DNA from: Pelagibius sp048268885
Lineage (GTDB): Bacteria; Pseudomonadota; Alphaproteobacteria; Kiloniellales; Kiloniellaceae
Direction of reading: 5' to 3'
Length of the DNA: 64,000 nucleotides
Assembly (NCBI GenBank): GCA_048268885.1
Contig: JBLWUP010000027.1
Coordinates: forward strand, 12,663 to 76,662
The translations under genes were made by a program, and so were the position numbers. The notes under the pieces are model-generated. The model was not told where the DNA came from, did no database searches, and saw nothing but the letters and a program-made list of their open reading frames with translations. Below are positions 27,890-36,147 of this stretch, one piece after another. Every line of letters begins with the position of its first letter. Within the stretch, counting starts at the first letter, position 1.

Positions 27890-29239
27890 ATGGCTGCCAG
27901 CAGCCAGACACAAGCCAAGATGCGCCGATTCTTTCGGACACTTTGGACCCAGATCGCCTATGTGGCGCCGGCAATCCTGATCGTCGTCGCGGGGTTCGTC
28001 TTCGCCTATCAGTTCGTCCGTCCAGCACCGCCGGACCGGGTCGTCATGGCGACCGGACAAAGGGGCGGCGCCTATTTCGCCTATGGCCAAACCTATGCGG
28101 AGCACTTCCGCAATGAAGGCTTTGAGCTCGTGCTGAGACAGACGGCCGGGTCGGTCGACAACCTCCGCCTGCTCACCGACGAGGCGGCCGAGGTGCCTAT
28201 CGCCTTCATGCAAGGCGGCATCGGGACGCCCGCGAATTACCCGGCACTGGAGTCGCTCGGCAGCCTCTATTTCGAGCCGATCTGGGTCTTCATGCGCGGC
28301 GCCACCGCACCCGGCCGGCTGACCGGGCTCGCGGGCAAACGCATCGCGGTCGGTTCGGCCGGCAGCGGCACCCGCGCGGTGGCCCTGCCGCTGCTCAAGG
28401 ACAACGGCGTCACGGACGAGACGTCCGAATTGGTCGAGATCGACGGCAACGAGGCAATCGACGCTCTCAGGGGCGGTGCGGTGGACGCTGCCATCTTCGT
28501 CGGTGCCGCGACCTCGCAGACGATCGGAGCGCTGCTCTCCATGCCGGACGTTGCGCCGATGAGCTTCGAGCGTGCCGATGCCTACGTACGGCGCCACGCA
28601 TACCTCTCCAAAGTCGTGCTGCCGATGGGAACCTTGGACTTGGCGAAGAACCTGCCGGGGCGGGATCTCGTTCTTCTCGCGCCGACAGCGACGATCGTCG
28701 TCACGCCCGAGATGCATCCGGCGCTCATCGACCTGATGCTGCTGACTATGCGGGATACGCACCGGCAAGGCGGCTATCTGGCACCGCCCGGCGCTTTCCC
28801 GACCGGGAACAACGTCACCTATCCGCTGGCGCCCGCGGCCCGGCGTTTCTACGAGCGTGGGCCGCCGTTCCTGCAGCGTTACTTGCCTTTCTCGGCGGCC
28901 AACCTGATCGACCGGCTGTGGGTCATGATCCTGCCGCTGCTGACGTTGCTCTACCCGCTGTTCAAGATCCTGCCACCAGTCTACAGCTGGCGCATGCGCG
29001 CGCGGGTGAACCGCTGGTACAAGGAGCTGGAGGCGCTGGACGACCACCTGAACGACCAGTCGATTTCGCGCGCCGAGGCGACGGAGCGGCTCGATGACAT
29101 CGAGCGTTCGGTCGAGAAAGTGCACGTCCCGGCCGGCTTTGCCGACCGCGCCTATACGCTGCGCATGCATATCGACTACTTGCGCCGCAAGGTCGACGGC
29201 AGAGCCGCGGACGAGACACCGCCGCGGCAGGTAGACTAG
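27890..29239 (+). CDS. Membrane-anchored TAXI-type TRAP solute-binding protein
   Basis: 449 residues from ATG 27890, ten bases after GAGGAG; the upstream frame is not protein-like. An N-terminal membrane helix (about 20-42) anchors a periplasmic TAXI solute-binding domain, with 'ATGQRGGAYFAYGQTYAEHF' near 55-74 and 'VGSAGSGTRAVALPLL' near 158-173. A second hydrophobic segment ('LWVMILPLLTLLYPLFKILP', near 345-364) precedes a basic, helical, probably cytoplasmic tail. Typical TAXI proteins are free periplasmic proteins with a fused DctQM permease gene nearby; none is adjacent. This is therefore an orphan with a two-anchor layout that could act as a sensor or regulator. Its function is inferred. 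Confidence 0.8.
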   Translation: MAASSQTQAKMRRFFRTLWTQIAYVAPAILIVVAGFVFAYQFVRPAPPDRVVMATGQRGGAYFAYGQTYAEHFRNEGFELVLRQTAGSVDNLRLLTDEAAEVPIAFMQGGIGTPANYPALESLGSLYFEPIWVFMRGATAPGRLTGLAGKRIAVGSAGSGTRAVALPLLKDNGVTDETSELVEIDGNEAIDALRGGAVDAAIFVGAATSQTIGALLSMPDVAPMSFERADAYVRRHAYLSKVVLPMGTLDLAKNLPGRDLVLLAPTATIVVTPEMHPALIDLMLLTMRDTHRQGGYLAPPGAFPTGNNVTYPLAPAARRFYERGPPFLQRYLPFSAANLIDRLWVMILPLLTLLYPLFKILPPVYSWRMRARVNRWYKELEALDDHLNDQSISRAEATERLDDIERSVEKVHVPAGFADRAYTLRMHIDYLRRKVDGRAADETPPRQVD

Positions 29240-29437
29240 GCGCAGTTGCCATTCCACGCTGATCACAGCGGCAAGGAGACTCGCCCATCGGCAGATGCCA
29301 AAGCTGGTGGGAGCGGAACACCACCATCGGTTCATCAGCCGATGCGAATGTTGGACGCCAGTCACCTTGACGCGACTTGATGCCTGGACAGGGGCTCTGA
29401 AGAGCCTCTATGGAGTCACCAATCCTGCAGAACTGCC

Positions 29438-30811
29438 CTACCTGACGATCACCTCCGGTCCCATCAGGGCTGTGGGCAGCACCGTCGAGATCCAGGGCAC
29501 GTAGGTCACGATGATGAGGAAGATGAAGAGGATGCCGAGCCAGGGCAGCGCCGCCTTGACGACGTCCAGCACCGGCATCTGAGCCACGCCCGAGGTGACG
29601 AAGAGGTTGAGGCCCACCGGCGGGGTGATCATGCCGATCTCCATGTTCACCACCATGATGATGCCCAGGTGGATCGGGTCGATGCCCAACTCGATAGCGA
29701 TGGGAAAGACCAGCGGCGCCACGATGACGATGAGGCCCGAGGGCTCCATGAACTGGCCGCCGATCAGCAGGATCACGTTGACGATCACCAGGAACATGAT
29801 CGGCCCGAAGCCCGCCTCCAGCATGGCCCCGGCGATGGCCTGGGGAATCTGCTCGTCGGTCAGCACGTGCTTCAGGATCAGCGCGTTGGCGATGATGAAG
29901 AGCAGCATGATGGTGGTCTTGCCGGCCTCGAAGAGGGCGTGCTTGGTGTCCGGGTGGAAGAACACCGTGACCAGGGCCTGCGGCCGCTTGAACAGCGAGT
30001 GGCGCTGGTCGCCCTCACCCTTCAGCGGCCCCATGTCCTTGTAGACGAAGTTCGCGATGAAGAAGGCGTAGACGGCGGCCACCGCGGCGGCCTCGGTCGG
30101 CGTGAAGATGCCGCCGTAGATGCCGCCCAGGATGATGACGATGAGGAACAGGCCCCAGGCCGAATCCTTGGCGGCCAGGAAGATCTCGCGCCAGCCGGCC
30201 CAGTCCTCCGAGGGCAGGTTGCGCAGCTTCGCCGCGACGTAGATGCCGACCATCAGCATGAAACCGGCCAGCAGTCCGGGAATGACGCCGGCCAGGAACA
30301 TGCGGCCGACCGAAACGTCGACGGCGGAAGCATAGACCACCATGACGATGGAGGGCGGAATCAGGATGCCCAGCGTACCGGCATTGCAGATCACGCCGGC
30401 GGCGAAGTCCTTGGTGTAGCCGACCTGGCGCATGCCGGCGATGACGATGGTGCCGATGGCGACCACGGTCGCCGGCGAGGAACCGGAGAGCGCGGCGAAC
30501 ATCATGCAGGCGAAGACGCCGGCGATGGCGAGGCCGCCCTGGAAGTGACCGACGCAGGCAATGGAAAAGCGGATGATGCGCCGCGCCACGCCGCCGGTCG
30601 ACATGAAGACCGACGCCAGGATGAAGAAGGGAATGGCCAGCAGGGTGAAGTGGCCGGCGAAGGCGTTGAACAGGGTCTGCGCGATCGAGCCCAGCGAGGA
30701 GTCGGAATAGAGCAGCAGGAAGATGACGGAGCTGAGGCCCAGCGAGATGGCGATGGGAACACCGATCAGCAGCAGGCCGATCACCATGGCGAAGAGGATG
30801 ACGACGTCCAT
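29438..30811 (-). CDS. dctM: TRAP transporter large permease DctM
   Basis: 457 residues with about twelve to thirteen hydrophobic segments. Typical DctM motifs include 'FILASVFMSTGGVARRI', 'ALSGSSPATVVAIGTIV', 'TLGILIPPSIVMVVY' and 'GMITPPVGLNLFV'. It is the sodium-coupled membrane channel of a TRAP uptake system. It follows dctQ by 3 bases and dctP lies upstream, so P-Q-M form one operon. A DctB/DctD pair and a sigma-54 promoter point to C4-dicarboxylate-like substrates. The chain extends to 'TVLPTALMGPEVIVR', slightly longer than the usual 430. Confidence 0.93.
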   Translation of the reverse strand: MDVVILFAMVIGLLLIGVPIAISLGLSSVIFLLLYSDSSLGSIAQTLFNAFAGHFTLLAIPFFILASVFMSTGGVARRIIRFSIACVGHFQGGLAIAGVFACMMFAALSGSSPATVVAIGTIVIAGMRQVGYTKDFAAGVICNAGTLGILIPPSIVMVVYASAVDVSVGRMFLAGVIPGLLAGFMLMVGIYVAAKLRNLPSEDWAGWREIFLAAKDSAWGLFLIVIILGGIYGGIFTPTEAAAVAAVYAFFIANFVYKDMGPLKGEGDQRHSLFKRPQALVTVFFHPDTKHALFEAGKTTIMLLFIIANALILKHVLTDEQIPQAIAGAMLEAGFGPIMFLVIVNVILLIGGQFMEPSGLIVIVAPLVFPIAIELGIDPIHLGIIMVVNMEIGMITPPVGLNLFVTSGVAQMPVLDVVKAALPWLGILFIFLIIVTYVPWISTVLPTALMGPEVIVR

Positions 30812-30814
30812 GGC

Positions 30815-31513
30815 TCAGTCCTCCTTCTTCTTCAGATCGGGCTTCGTCAGGTCGGGCTTCGTCAGGTCGGCGGCCAGCGTGCCGCCGGCGCCTTCGATCA
30901 GGTCCTCGGCCTCGTGGCTTGCGATGATGACGTCGATCTCGCCGGTGAAAATGCGCCAGGCGAGCTGCAGGAAGCGGAAAGTCAGGAGGAACAGCCCGAT
31001 GGGCAGCGCCGCATAGGGAATGAAGCGCGGCAGCTTCTCGTAGGCCTCGCCCGCGTTCATCGGCCCTTCGATGAAGCGCAGGAAGTCCAGCATGGGGATG
31101 TCGTTGACCTCGTACCAGGCCTGGTCCTTCAGCGTGCCGTCCAGCATCGGCAGCGCGGCGAAGGGCGCCCAGTAGTTCCACGATCCGATCAGCAGCAGGG
31201 CGCAGAAGGCCAGAGAAGCGGCCACGGCCAGGACGGCCAGGACGCGCCGCGTGCCGGGCCCGACCATGTGCAGCACCACGTCGACGCCCAGGTGGGCGCG
31301 GGTCTTCACGCAGTAGGAGGCGCCGATCAGGATCAGCCAGGCGAAAAGGAAGACCGTGGTCTCCAGCGCCCAGAGGATGTTGCTGTTGAAAACGTAGCGC
31401 GCAATGACGTTGGCGAAGGTGACGATCGTCATCAGGCCGAGGAGCACGGCGATCAGCGTCTCCTCGATGTCATTGACCACGCGCCCGAGCCGGGTCTTCG
31501 GCACGTCGTGCAT
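30815..31513 (-). CDS. dctQ: TRAP transporter small permease DctQ
   Basis: 232 residues with four membrane helices (about 18-40, 48-70, 88-110 and 165-188). The DctQ pattern 'ARYVFNSNILWALETTVFLF' and 'RAHLGVDVVLHMV' is clear. It pairs with DctM in the membrane. The cytoplasmic tail contains the short repeat LTKPDLTKPDLKKKED, encoded by a direct 15-base repeat at about 30835-30868. Its stop is 3 bases before dctM begins. Confidence 0.9.
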   Translation of the reverse strand: MHDVPKTRLGRVVNDIEETLIAVLLGLMTIVTFANVIARYVFNSNILWALETTVFLFAWLILIGASYCVKTRAHLGVDVVLHMVGPGTRRVLAVLAVAASLAFCALLLIGSWNYWAPFAALPMLDGTLKDQAWYEVNDIPMLDFLRFIEGPMNAGEAYEKLPRFIPYAALPIGLFLLTFRFLQLAWRIFTGEIDVIIASHEAEDLIEGAGGTLAADLTKPDLTKPDLKKKED

Positions 31514-31624
31514 GGCATCCCCCCTTTTTTCGTTGCCCTCTTGTTAAGGGCGAAGCCCCCTTATCGCGGCGGCGGTGCGGTCCAGCATAGCGGACCGCAC
31601 CGCACCGTCACGAGGGTCTTTCGT

Positions 31625-32635
31625 TTAGTTGGTCGCGTTGGTGGCCTGGGCGGCGGCGATCAGGTCGCTGCCGATGTCGCCTTCGAACTTGGCCCAGACC
31701 GGCTTCATGGCCTCGACCCATTTGGCCCGCTGCTCGGCGGTCAGGGTGCGGACCGTGCCGCCGGCGGCGATGACGGCCTGCTTGGCCTCCTCGTTCACCG
31801 CGGTGGACTCGGCGTTGCGCGCCTCGGTCACCTCGTCGAGGATGGTCTTCAGCTGGCTGCGCACGTCGTCGGGCAGACCGTCCCACCACTCGGTGGAAGC
31901 CACGACCAGGTAGTCGATGACGCCGTGGTTGGACTCGGTGATGCCGTCCTGCACCTCGAAGAACTTCTGGCCGTAGACGTTGGACCAGGTGTTCTCCTGG
32001 CCATCGACCACGCCCGTCTGCAGGGCGCCGTAGACTTCGGAGAAAGCCATCTTCTGCGGATTGGCGTCGAGCGCCTCCATCTGGGCGACCAGAACGTCGG
32101 AGGGCTGCACGCGGAACTTCAGGCCCGCGGCGTCGGACGGCTCGATCAAAGGCTTGTTGGCCGAGATCTGCTTCATGCCGTTGTGCCAGAAGGCCAGGCC
32201 CTGCAGGCCGCGGCGTCGCATGGAGCCCTTCAGCTTCTCGCCGTCCGCCGAGGTCTGGAAGCGGTCGACCGCGTTGATGTCGTCAAACAGGAACGGCAGG
32301 TCGAAGAGGCGGAACTTCTTGGTGAACTTCTCGAACTTCGACAGCGAGGGGGCGGCCAGCTGCACGTCGCCGGCCAGCATGGCCTCCAGCACCTGGTCGT
32401 CGTTGTAGAGCTGGGAGTTCGGGAACACCTCCATGCAGGCCTTGCCGTTCATCTCGTCGTTGACGCGCTGCTGCAGCAGCGAGGCGGCAATGCCCTTGGG
32501 GTGCTTGTCGGTGTTGGTGACGTGGCTGAACTTGATGACGATCTCGCCGTCCTCGCAGGACGCGAAGGCCGAGGTCGCGGACATAGTGGTGGCAAGCGCC
32601 ACGGCGGCCGCCGTGGCAATCAGATGCTTCTTCAC
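31625..32635 (-). CDS. dctP: TRAP transporter solute-binding protein DctP
   Basis: 336 residues from GTG 32635, preceded by GGGAGGAA; an upstream frame to 32704 lacks support. The signal peptide is 'KKHLIATAAAVALATTMSA' with cleavage after 'FASC'-adjacent Ala. The mature part is a DctP-fold protein with 'IKFSHVTNTDKHPKG' and the substrate-contacting 'KFRVQPSDV' and 'VDGQENTW' segments. The arginine in 'LKFRV' normally holds a carboxylate. It catches an organic acid in the periplasm for the DctQM permease. The gene is first in dctPQM and follows a sigma-54 promoter. Confidence 0.93.
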   Translation of the reverse strand: MKKHLIATAAAVALATTMSATSAFASCEDGEIVIKFSHVTNTDKHPKGIAASLLQQRVNDEMNGKACMEVFPNSQLYNDDQVLEAMLAGDVQLAAPSLSKFEKFTKKFRLFDLPFLFDDINAVDRFQTSADGEKLKGSMRRRGLQGLAFWHNGMKQISANKPLIEPSDAAGLKFRVQPSDVLVAQMEALDANPQKMAFSEVYGALQTGVVDGQENTWSNVYGQKFFEVQDGITESNHGVIDYLVVASTEWWDGLPDDVRSQLKTILDEVTEARNAESTAVNEEAKQAVIAAGGTVRTLTAEQRAKWVEAMKPVWAKFEGDIGSDLIAAAQATNATN

Positions 32636-32711
32636 GGTATTCCTCCCGTTATTCTTTCGTCCGCGGCGCGGGAACCTCCCGTCCCCACGCCGGTACGCTG
32701 ACATTTCATGA

Positions 32712-32726
32712 GCAACGGGCGTGCCA
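32712..32726 (-). promoter_or_regulatory. Sigma-54 (RpoN) promoter for dctPQM
   Basis: On the minus strand TGGCACG-CCCG-TTGC is a perfect -24/-12 element. It lies about 77 bases before the dctP start, so transcription should begin near 32700. The DctD activator with a GAFTGA motif is encoded at 37.6 kb, making this its most likely target. Confidence 0.85.
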
Positions 32727-32760
32727 GATTGCCGGCACGCCGCCGGAATCAGCCTAAGTA

Positions 32761-32780
32761 ATTGTTCGAATTAGAACGAT
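32761..32780. promoter_or_regulatory. Inverted repeat upstream of the dctP promoter
   Basis: ATTGTTC-GAATTA-GAACGAT is an inverted repeat with one mismatch, about 35 bases beyond the -24 element. It could be an operator or an enhancer site, but it is closer than most DctD sites. Confidence 0.35.
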
Positions 32781-33120
32781 TGGTGGGGAGGTCAAGCAGC
32801 GGTACGGCGGCGCATGTGTGGCTGGTCACCCATGAGGCGGCACAGACGTGTAAGAATCCACACATCCAGGCCGGACGCCGCGCCTGCTTCGCCCTTGGCG
32901 GAACCCGGCCGCCCCTGCGGCTCTCACACCGGTCGTCCCGGCGGCTCTCACAATTGCCACACAAGCTCAAAGCCGCAGAAGCCTTACAAACTTGCGGCGC
33001 TGACCAGATCGGTCCTCAGCGACCAATTGACTAAGCCTTGGAGAAAATATTATCGTCGATTCAATTATGACGATTTATTTAGATTAAATCGCAAAATAGC
33101 AGGGGGGGGCGCGGCTCATT
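32781..33120. other. AT-rich divergent intergenic region
   Basis: This 340-base stretch separates dctP from the first barrel gene and is richer in A/T than its flanks near 33040-33095. It holds a perfect dyad at 33071-33091 and a G8 run at 33102-33109. I see no protein gene. Confidence 0.6.
33071..33091. promoter_or_regulatory. Perfect 7-7-7 inverted repeat
   Basis: CGATTTA-TTTAGAT-TAAATCG lies 30 bases upstream of the first outer-membrane gene. Its size and A/T content suit a dimeric regulator site, but the protein is unknown. Confidence 0.4.
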
Positions 33121-33930
33121 ATGGAAAGACTGGCCGCGTGCTGCGCAATCCTCTTCGCTGCCTCGGCGTTCTTCCCGCCGCCGGCAGCCGCACAGGAGTC
33201 GCAGGACCTCGCCAAGCAGTTGGCGAACCCCATCGCCAACCTCATGAGCTTCCCGCTGCAGATCAACTACGACGAAGGCTTCGGTCCCGACGGCCACGGC
33301 CAGCGTCTGCTGACCAACTTCCAGCCGGTCGTTCCCGTCGAGATATCGGACGCCTGGCTGGTGATCTCGCGCACCATCCTGCCGGTCGTGCTGCAGGACG
33401 ACGTGGTGCCCGGCGAAGGCTCGCAGTTCGGTCTCGGCGATACCGTGCAGAGCCTGTTCTTTTCACCGAAGGAGCCCGGCCCCTTCGGAACGATCTGGGG
33501 CGTCGGCCCCGTGTTCTACCTGCCGACCGCGACGGAAGACACTCTGGGCGCGGAAAAGTGGGGCGCCGGCCCCACCGGCGTGGCGCTGCAGCAGGCCGGC
33601 CCCTGGACCTACGGCATGCTGGTCAACCACATCTGGTCCTTCGCGGGGGACAGCGACCGCAGCGAGGTCAACGCGACCTTCCTGCAGCCATTCCTGAATT
33701 ACACCACGCCGAGCGCAACCACTTTCTTTCTCAACACCGAGACGACCTACGATTGGACGGCCGAGGAGCCGTCCATCCCGATCAACGCCGGGGTGAACCA
33801 GCTCTTCAACATCGGCGGCGAGGCCTTCCAGATCGGCGCCGGCGTGCGCTACTGGGTCGACTCCCCCGACGGCGGGCCCGACGGCTTCGGCTTCCGGATC
33901 AACCTCGTGGCCCTCTTCCCGGCAAACTGA
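33121..33930 (+). CDS. Predicted outer-membrane beta-barrel protein
   Basis: 269 residues with a signal peptide ('LAACCAILFAASAFFPPPAAAQ'-type, cleavage after AAA near residue 23). The mature part alternates short beta-strand-like stretches, many with aromatic girdle residues ('FFLNTETTYDW', 'VRYWVDSP'). Homologues are usually named only 'transporter' or neuromedin U-like in databases. It is followed 9 bases later by another barrel gene, so the two form an operon. An eight-G run and a perfect dyad lie just upstream. Substrate is unknown. Confidence 0.75.
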   Translation: MERLAACCAILFAASAFFPPPAAAQESQDLAKQLANPIANLMSFPLQINYDEGFGPDGHGQRLLTNFQPVVPVEISDAWLVISRTILPVVLQDDVVPGEGSQFGLGDTVQSLFFSPKEPGPFGTIWGVGPVFYLPTATEDTLGAEKWGAGPTGVALQQAGPWTYGMLVNHIWSFAGDSDRSEVNATFLQPFLNYTTPSATTFFLNTETTYDWTAEEPSIPINAGVNQLFNIGGEAFQIGAGVRYWVDSPDGGPDGFGFRINLVALFPAN

Positions 33931-33939
33931 GGAGCCGGC

Positions 33940-34908
33940 ATGACGCAAGACCTGCAAGCAGCAAGACGCCGGGCCGTCGCCGGACTCTGTCTGCCGCTCC
34001 TCGCCCTTTTCCCCGCGACACCACAGGCCGAGGAAGGCGGTGCCGGCCATTATGTACCAGGCAGCCTTGCCACGCTCATCGACCTCGCGCCGACAAAGCC
34101 CGGATTCGTCATCGAACCGATCTACCTGCACTACGGCGGCGACGCTTCCGCCTCGGCCAGCTTCCCGCTCGCGGGCGAAGTCTCGGCGAACCTGGAGGCG
34201 AGCATCGATGCCGTCCTGCTGGGCGGTTTTTTCACTCTGGACGAAACCGTGCTGGGCGCGCACTACAGCGTCGGCGCCTTCCTGCCGTACTCCTGGGTCA
34301 CGGTCGAAGGCACCGTGACCACCGGCTCGGCGACCGGCAACCGCAAGGACAGCGAGTCCGGCTTCGGCGACGTGACCCTGATCCCCGCGATGCTGGCCTG
34401 GAAGACCGGGTCCTGGCAGTTCAACGCCCTGCTGTCGATCTACGCCCCGACCGGTGAGTACGACGAGGACCGTCTGGCCAACCCCGGGCTCAACTACTGG
34501 ACCTTCGACCCGGCTGTCGGCGTCGCCTATAGCAACGCCGAGATCGGTTTCAATGCCGCGCTACACGGCGGCATCACCCTCAACACCGAAAACCCCGACA
34601 CCGACTACCGCAGCGGCTCCCTGGTTCACATCGAAGCCAGCGTGCAGCAATTGCTGCCGCTCGGACCGGGTTTCGCCGGGATCGGCGCGGAAGCCTTCCT
34701 GCTGCAGCAGGTGACGGGCGATAGTGGCGACGGGGCCAGGCTCGGCGACTTCGAAGGCCGCACGGTCGGGATCGGCCCTGTCCTTACCTATCTGCTGCCG
34801 CTGGGCGATGACACGCTGGTCGCCGAGGCACGCTGGCTGCCGGAAATCGACACCGAGCGGCGACTGGAAGGCGACTATTTCTGGTTCAAGCTGGTCTACC
34901 AGTTCTGA
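33940..34908 (+). CDS. SphA/MetA-family outer-membrane barrel
   Basis: 322 residues with an N-terminal signal segment ('AVAGLCLPLLALFPATPQA', cleavage near residue 30). Repeating strand/turn patterns such as 'EPIYLHYGGDAS', 'FGDVTLIPAMLAWKTGSWQFN' and 'LSIYAPTGEYDEDR' fit the phenol-degradation MetA/SphA outer-membrane family. It ends in 'WFKLVYQF', with the aromatic C-terminal residue needed by the Bam machinery. The substrate is unknown. It probably works with the previous barrel. Confidence 0.8.
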   Translation: MTQDLQAARRRAVAGLCLPLLALFPATPQAEEGGAGHYVPGSLATLIDLAPTKPGFVIEPIYLHYGGDASASASFPLAGEVSANLEASIDAVLLGGFFTLDETVLGAHYSVGAFLPYSWVTVEGTVTTGSATGNRKDSESGFGDVTLIPAMLAWKTGSWQFNALLSIYAPTGEYDEDRLANPGLNYWTFDPAVGVAYSNAEIGFNAALHGGITLNTENPDTDYRSGSLVHIEASVQQLLPLGPGFAGIGAEAFLLQQVTGDSGDGARLGDFEGRTVGIGPVLTYLLPLGDDTLVAEARWLPEIDTERRLEGDYFWFKLVYQF

Positions 34909-34947
34909 GAAGGCCGCGCCCGCCAGCCGCGCCATCCCGGCGCGGCG

Positions 34948-36147
34948 TCAAAAGGCCTCGCCGATGCGGAAGTAGAGGCTGGTGTCGCCGTCCAGGTTGA
35001 CCGCGCCGTCGAGGGCCAGATTGACCTGGTAGCTCTTGGAGACCTGGAAGCGCAGGCCGAGCCCGCCGCTGCCCAGCAGCTCGTTGGAGAAGGCCTTTTG
35101 GATCTCTTCGGTCACGGCGCCGGCGCCGGCGAAGGCGACGACGCCCCAGCGCTCGGCGAACTTCCAGCGCTGCTCGATCTGCGCCGCCCAGGAATTCTCG
35201 TCGCGGTAGCGCCCGGTCTCGTAACCCCTCAGGTCGTTGTGCGCGCCGAAGAGGCAGAGGTCGACGACCGGCACCTCGCCGCCGGAAAAACATCCGGAGA
35301 GCCGCGCCGCCAGGATGCCCTCGTCGAAGACCTCGCGGTAGACGTTGAAGCTGGCAAGGCCTTTGCGGTAGTCGAAATCGGAGAACATCTCGCCGCTGGC
35401 GAAGACCGCCTCGGCGTGCAGCAGGTGCCCGCTGCGCGTCCAGAAAGGATCGTCGCGGGTGTCCCAGTCCAGGATGGGGCCGGCGCCCGAACTGATGAAG
35501 TCGACTTGGCGGCCGGCCAGCAGCCGCGCCGGAAGGCTGTCGGTATCGGAGAAGTCGATCTGCGTGCTTGCCTGGATCAGGCGATACTGCAGCCCAACAT
35601 AAAGGTCCTCGGCGACCCGGACCTGGGCCCAGGGGTTCGTGAAGACCCCGTCCTGGCGGATCGGAATGGAGATGCCGCGGTCGCCCGCGTTGTTGCCGGC
35701 GCCAAAGAAGTCGTACTTCACGCTGGCATAGCCGAGGCCCAGTGAGATGCGGTAGCGGTCCTCGTCGAGGGAAAGGTACTGCACCGCGCCGACACCCCAG
35801 GTGCGGTTGCTCGTCGCCAGCGCGCCGATGCCCGTGTACGACGGGGCCGACTTCTCGTCGGTCTGGTAGAGGATCGACGCCGCCAGCCCCAGGCCGGTGC
35901 CGATGGTCGGGTTGCTGATGGGAATTGGGAAAATGGCGATGCCGAGGCCCGGCTCGACGGCGACCGCCCGCCCGCGCTCGACCGTTTCGTCGACGGTGGG
36001 GTCGTTGCCGTTGCCGCCGATCGCGTCAGGGCCCGCAGCGGCTTCCCCACCGAAGCAGGGCAGAACTGCCCCGCAAAAAGCCAGCACCCGGGCAAGATGT
36101 CGACCAGGATCGCGCGCCTCAACTGGATTTGCCGTTTCGCTCGTCAC
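34948..36147 (-). CDS. Outer-membrane barrel, Omp85/surface-antigen-like
   Basis: 399 residues from GTG 36147, which overlaps the stop of the upstream gene by four bases (GTGA). A hydrophobic signal region (about 17-38) precedes the barrel, whose strands include 'GTGLGLAASILYQ' and 'VQYLSLDEDRYRISLGLGYA'. The motif 'FGAHNDLRGYETGRYRDENS' resembles the LRG(Y/F) region of Omp85/BamA C-terminal domains. The last residue is Phe ('FRIGEAF'), as expected for Bam substrates. There are no POTRA repeats, so it is a short barrel-only member. Its partner is the coupled C39-like gene. Confidence 0.75.
   Translation of the reverse strand: MTSETANPVEARDPGRHLARVLAFCGAVLPCFGGEAAAGPDAIGGNGNDPTVDETVERGRAVAVEPGLGIAIFPIPISNPTIGTGLGLAASILYQTDEKSAPSYTGIGALATSNRTWGVGAVQYLSLDEDRYRISLGLGYASVKYDFFGAGNNAGDRGISIPIRQDGVFTNPWAQVRVAEDLYVGLQYRLIQASTQIDFSDTDSLPARLLAGRQVDFISSGAGPILDWDTRDDPFWTRSGHLLHAEAVFASGEMFSDFDYRKGLASFNVYREVFDEGILAARLSGCFSGGEVPVVDLCLFGAHNDLRGYETGRYRDENSWAAQIEQRWKFAERWGVVAFAGAGAVTEEIQKAFSNELLGSGGLGLRFQVSKSYQVNLALDGAVNLDGDTSLYFRIGEAF

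Noticed and set aside
29669..32701. A 1010-residue plus-strand frame across dctPQM
   Set aside because: It is antisense to well-supported TRAP genes, is Asp/Gly/Gln/Arg-rich and has no domain; it is a high-GC shadow.
32814..34457. A 547-residue plus-strand frame over the barrel genes
   Set aside because: It overlaps two signal-peptide-bearing genes in another phase and shows the Arg/Pro-rich composition of a shadow.
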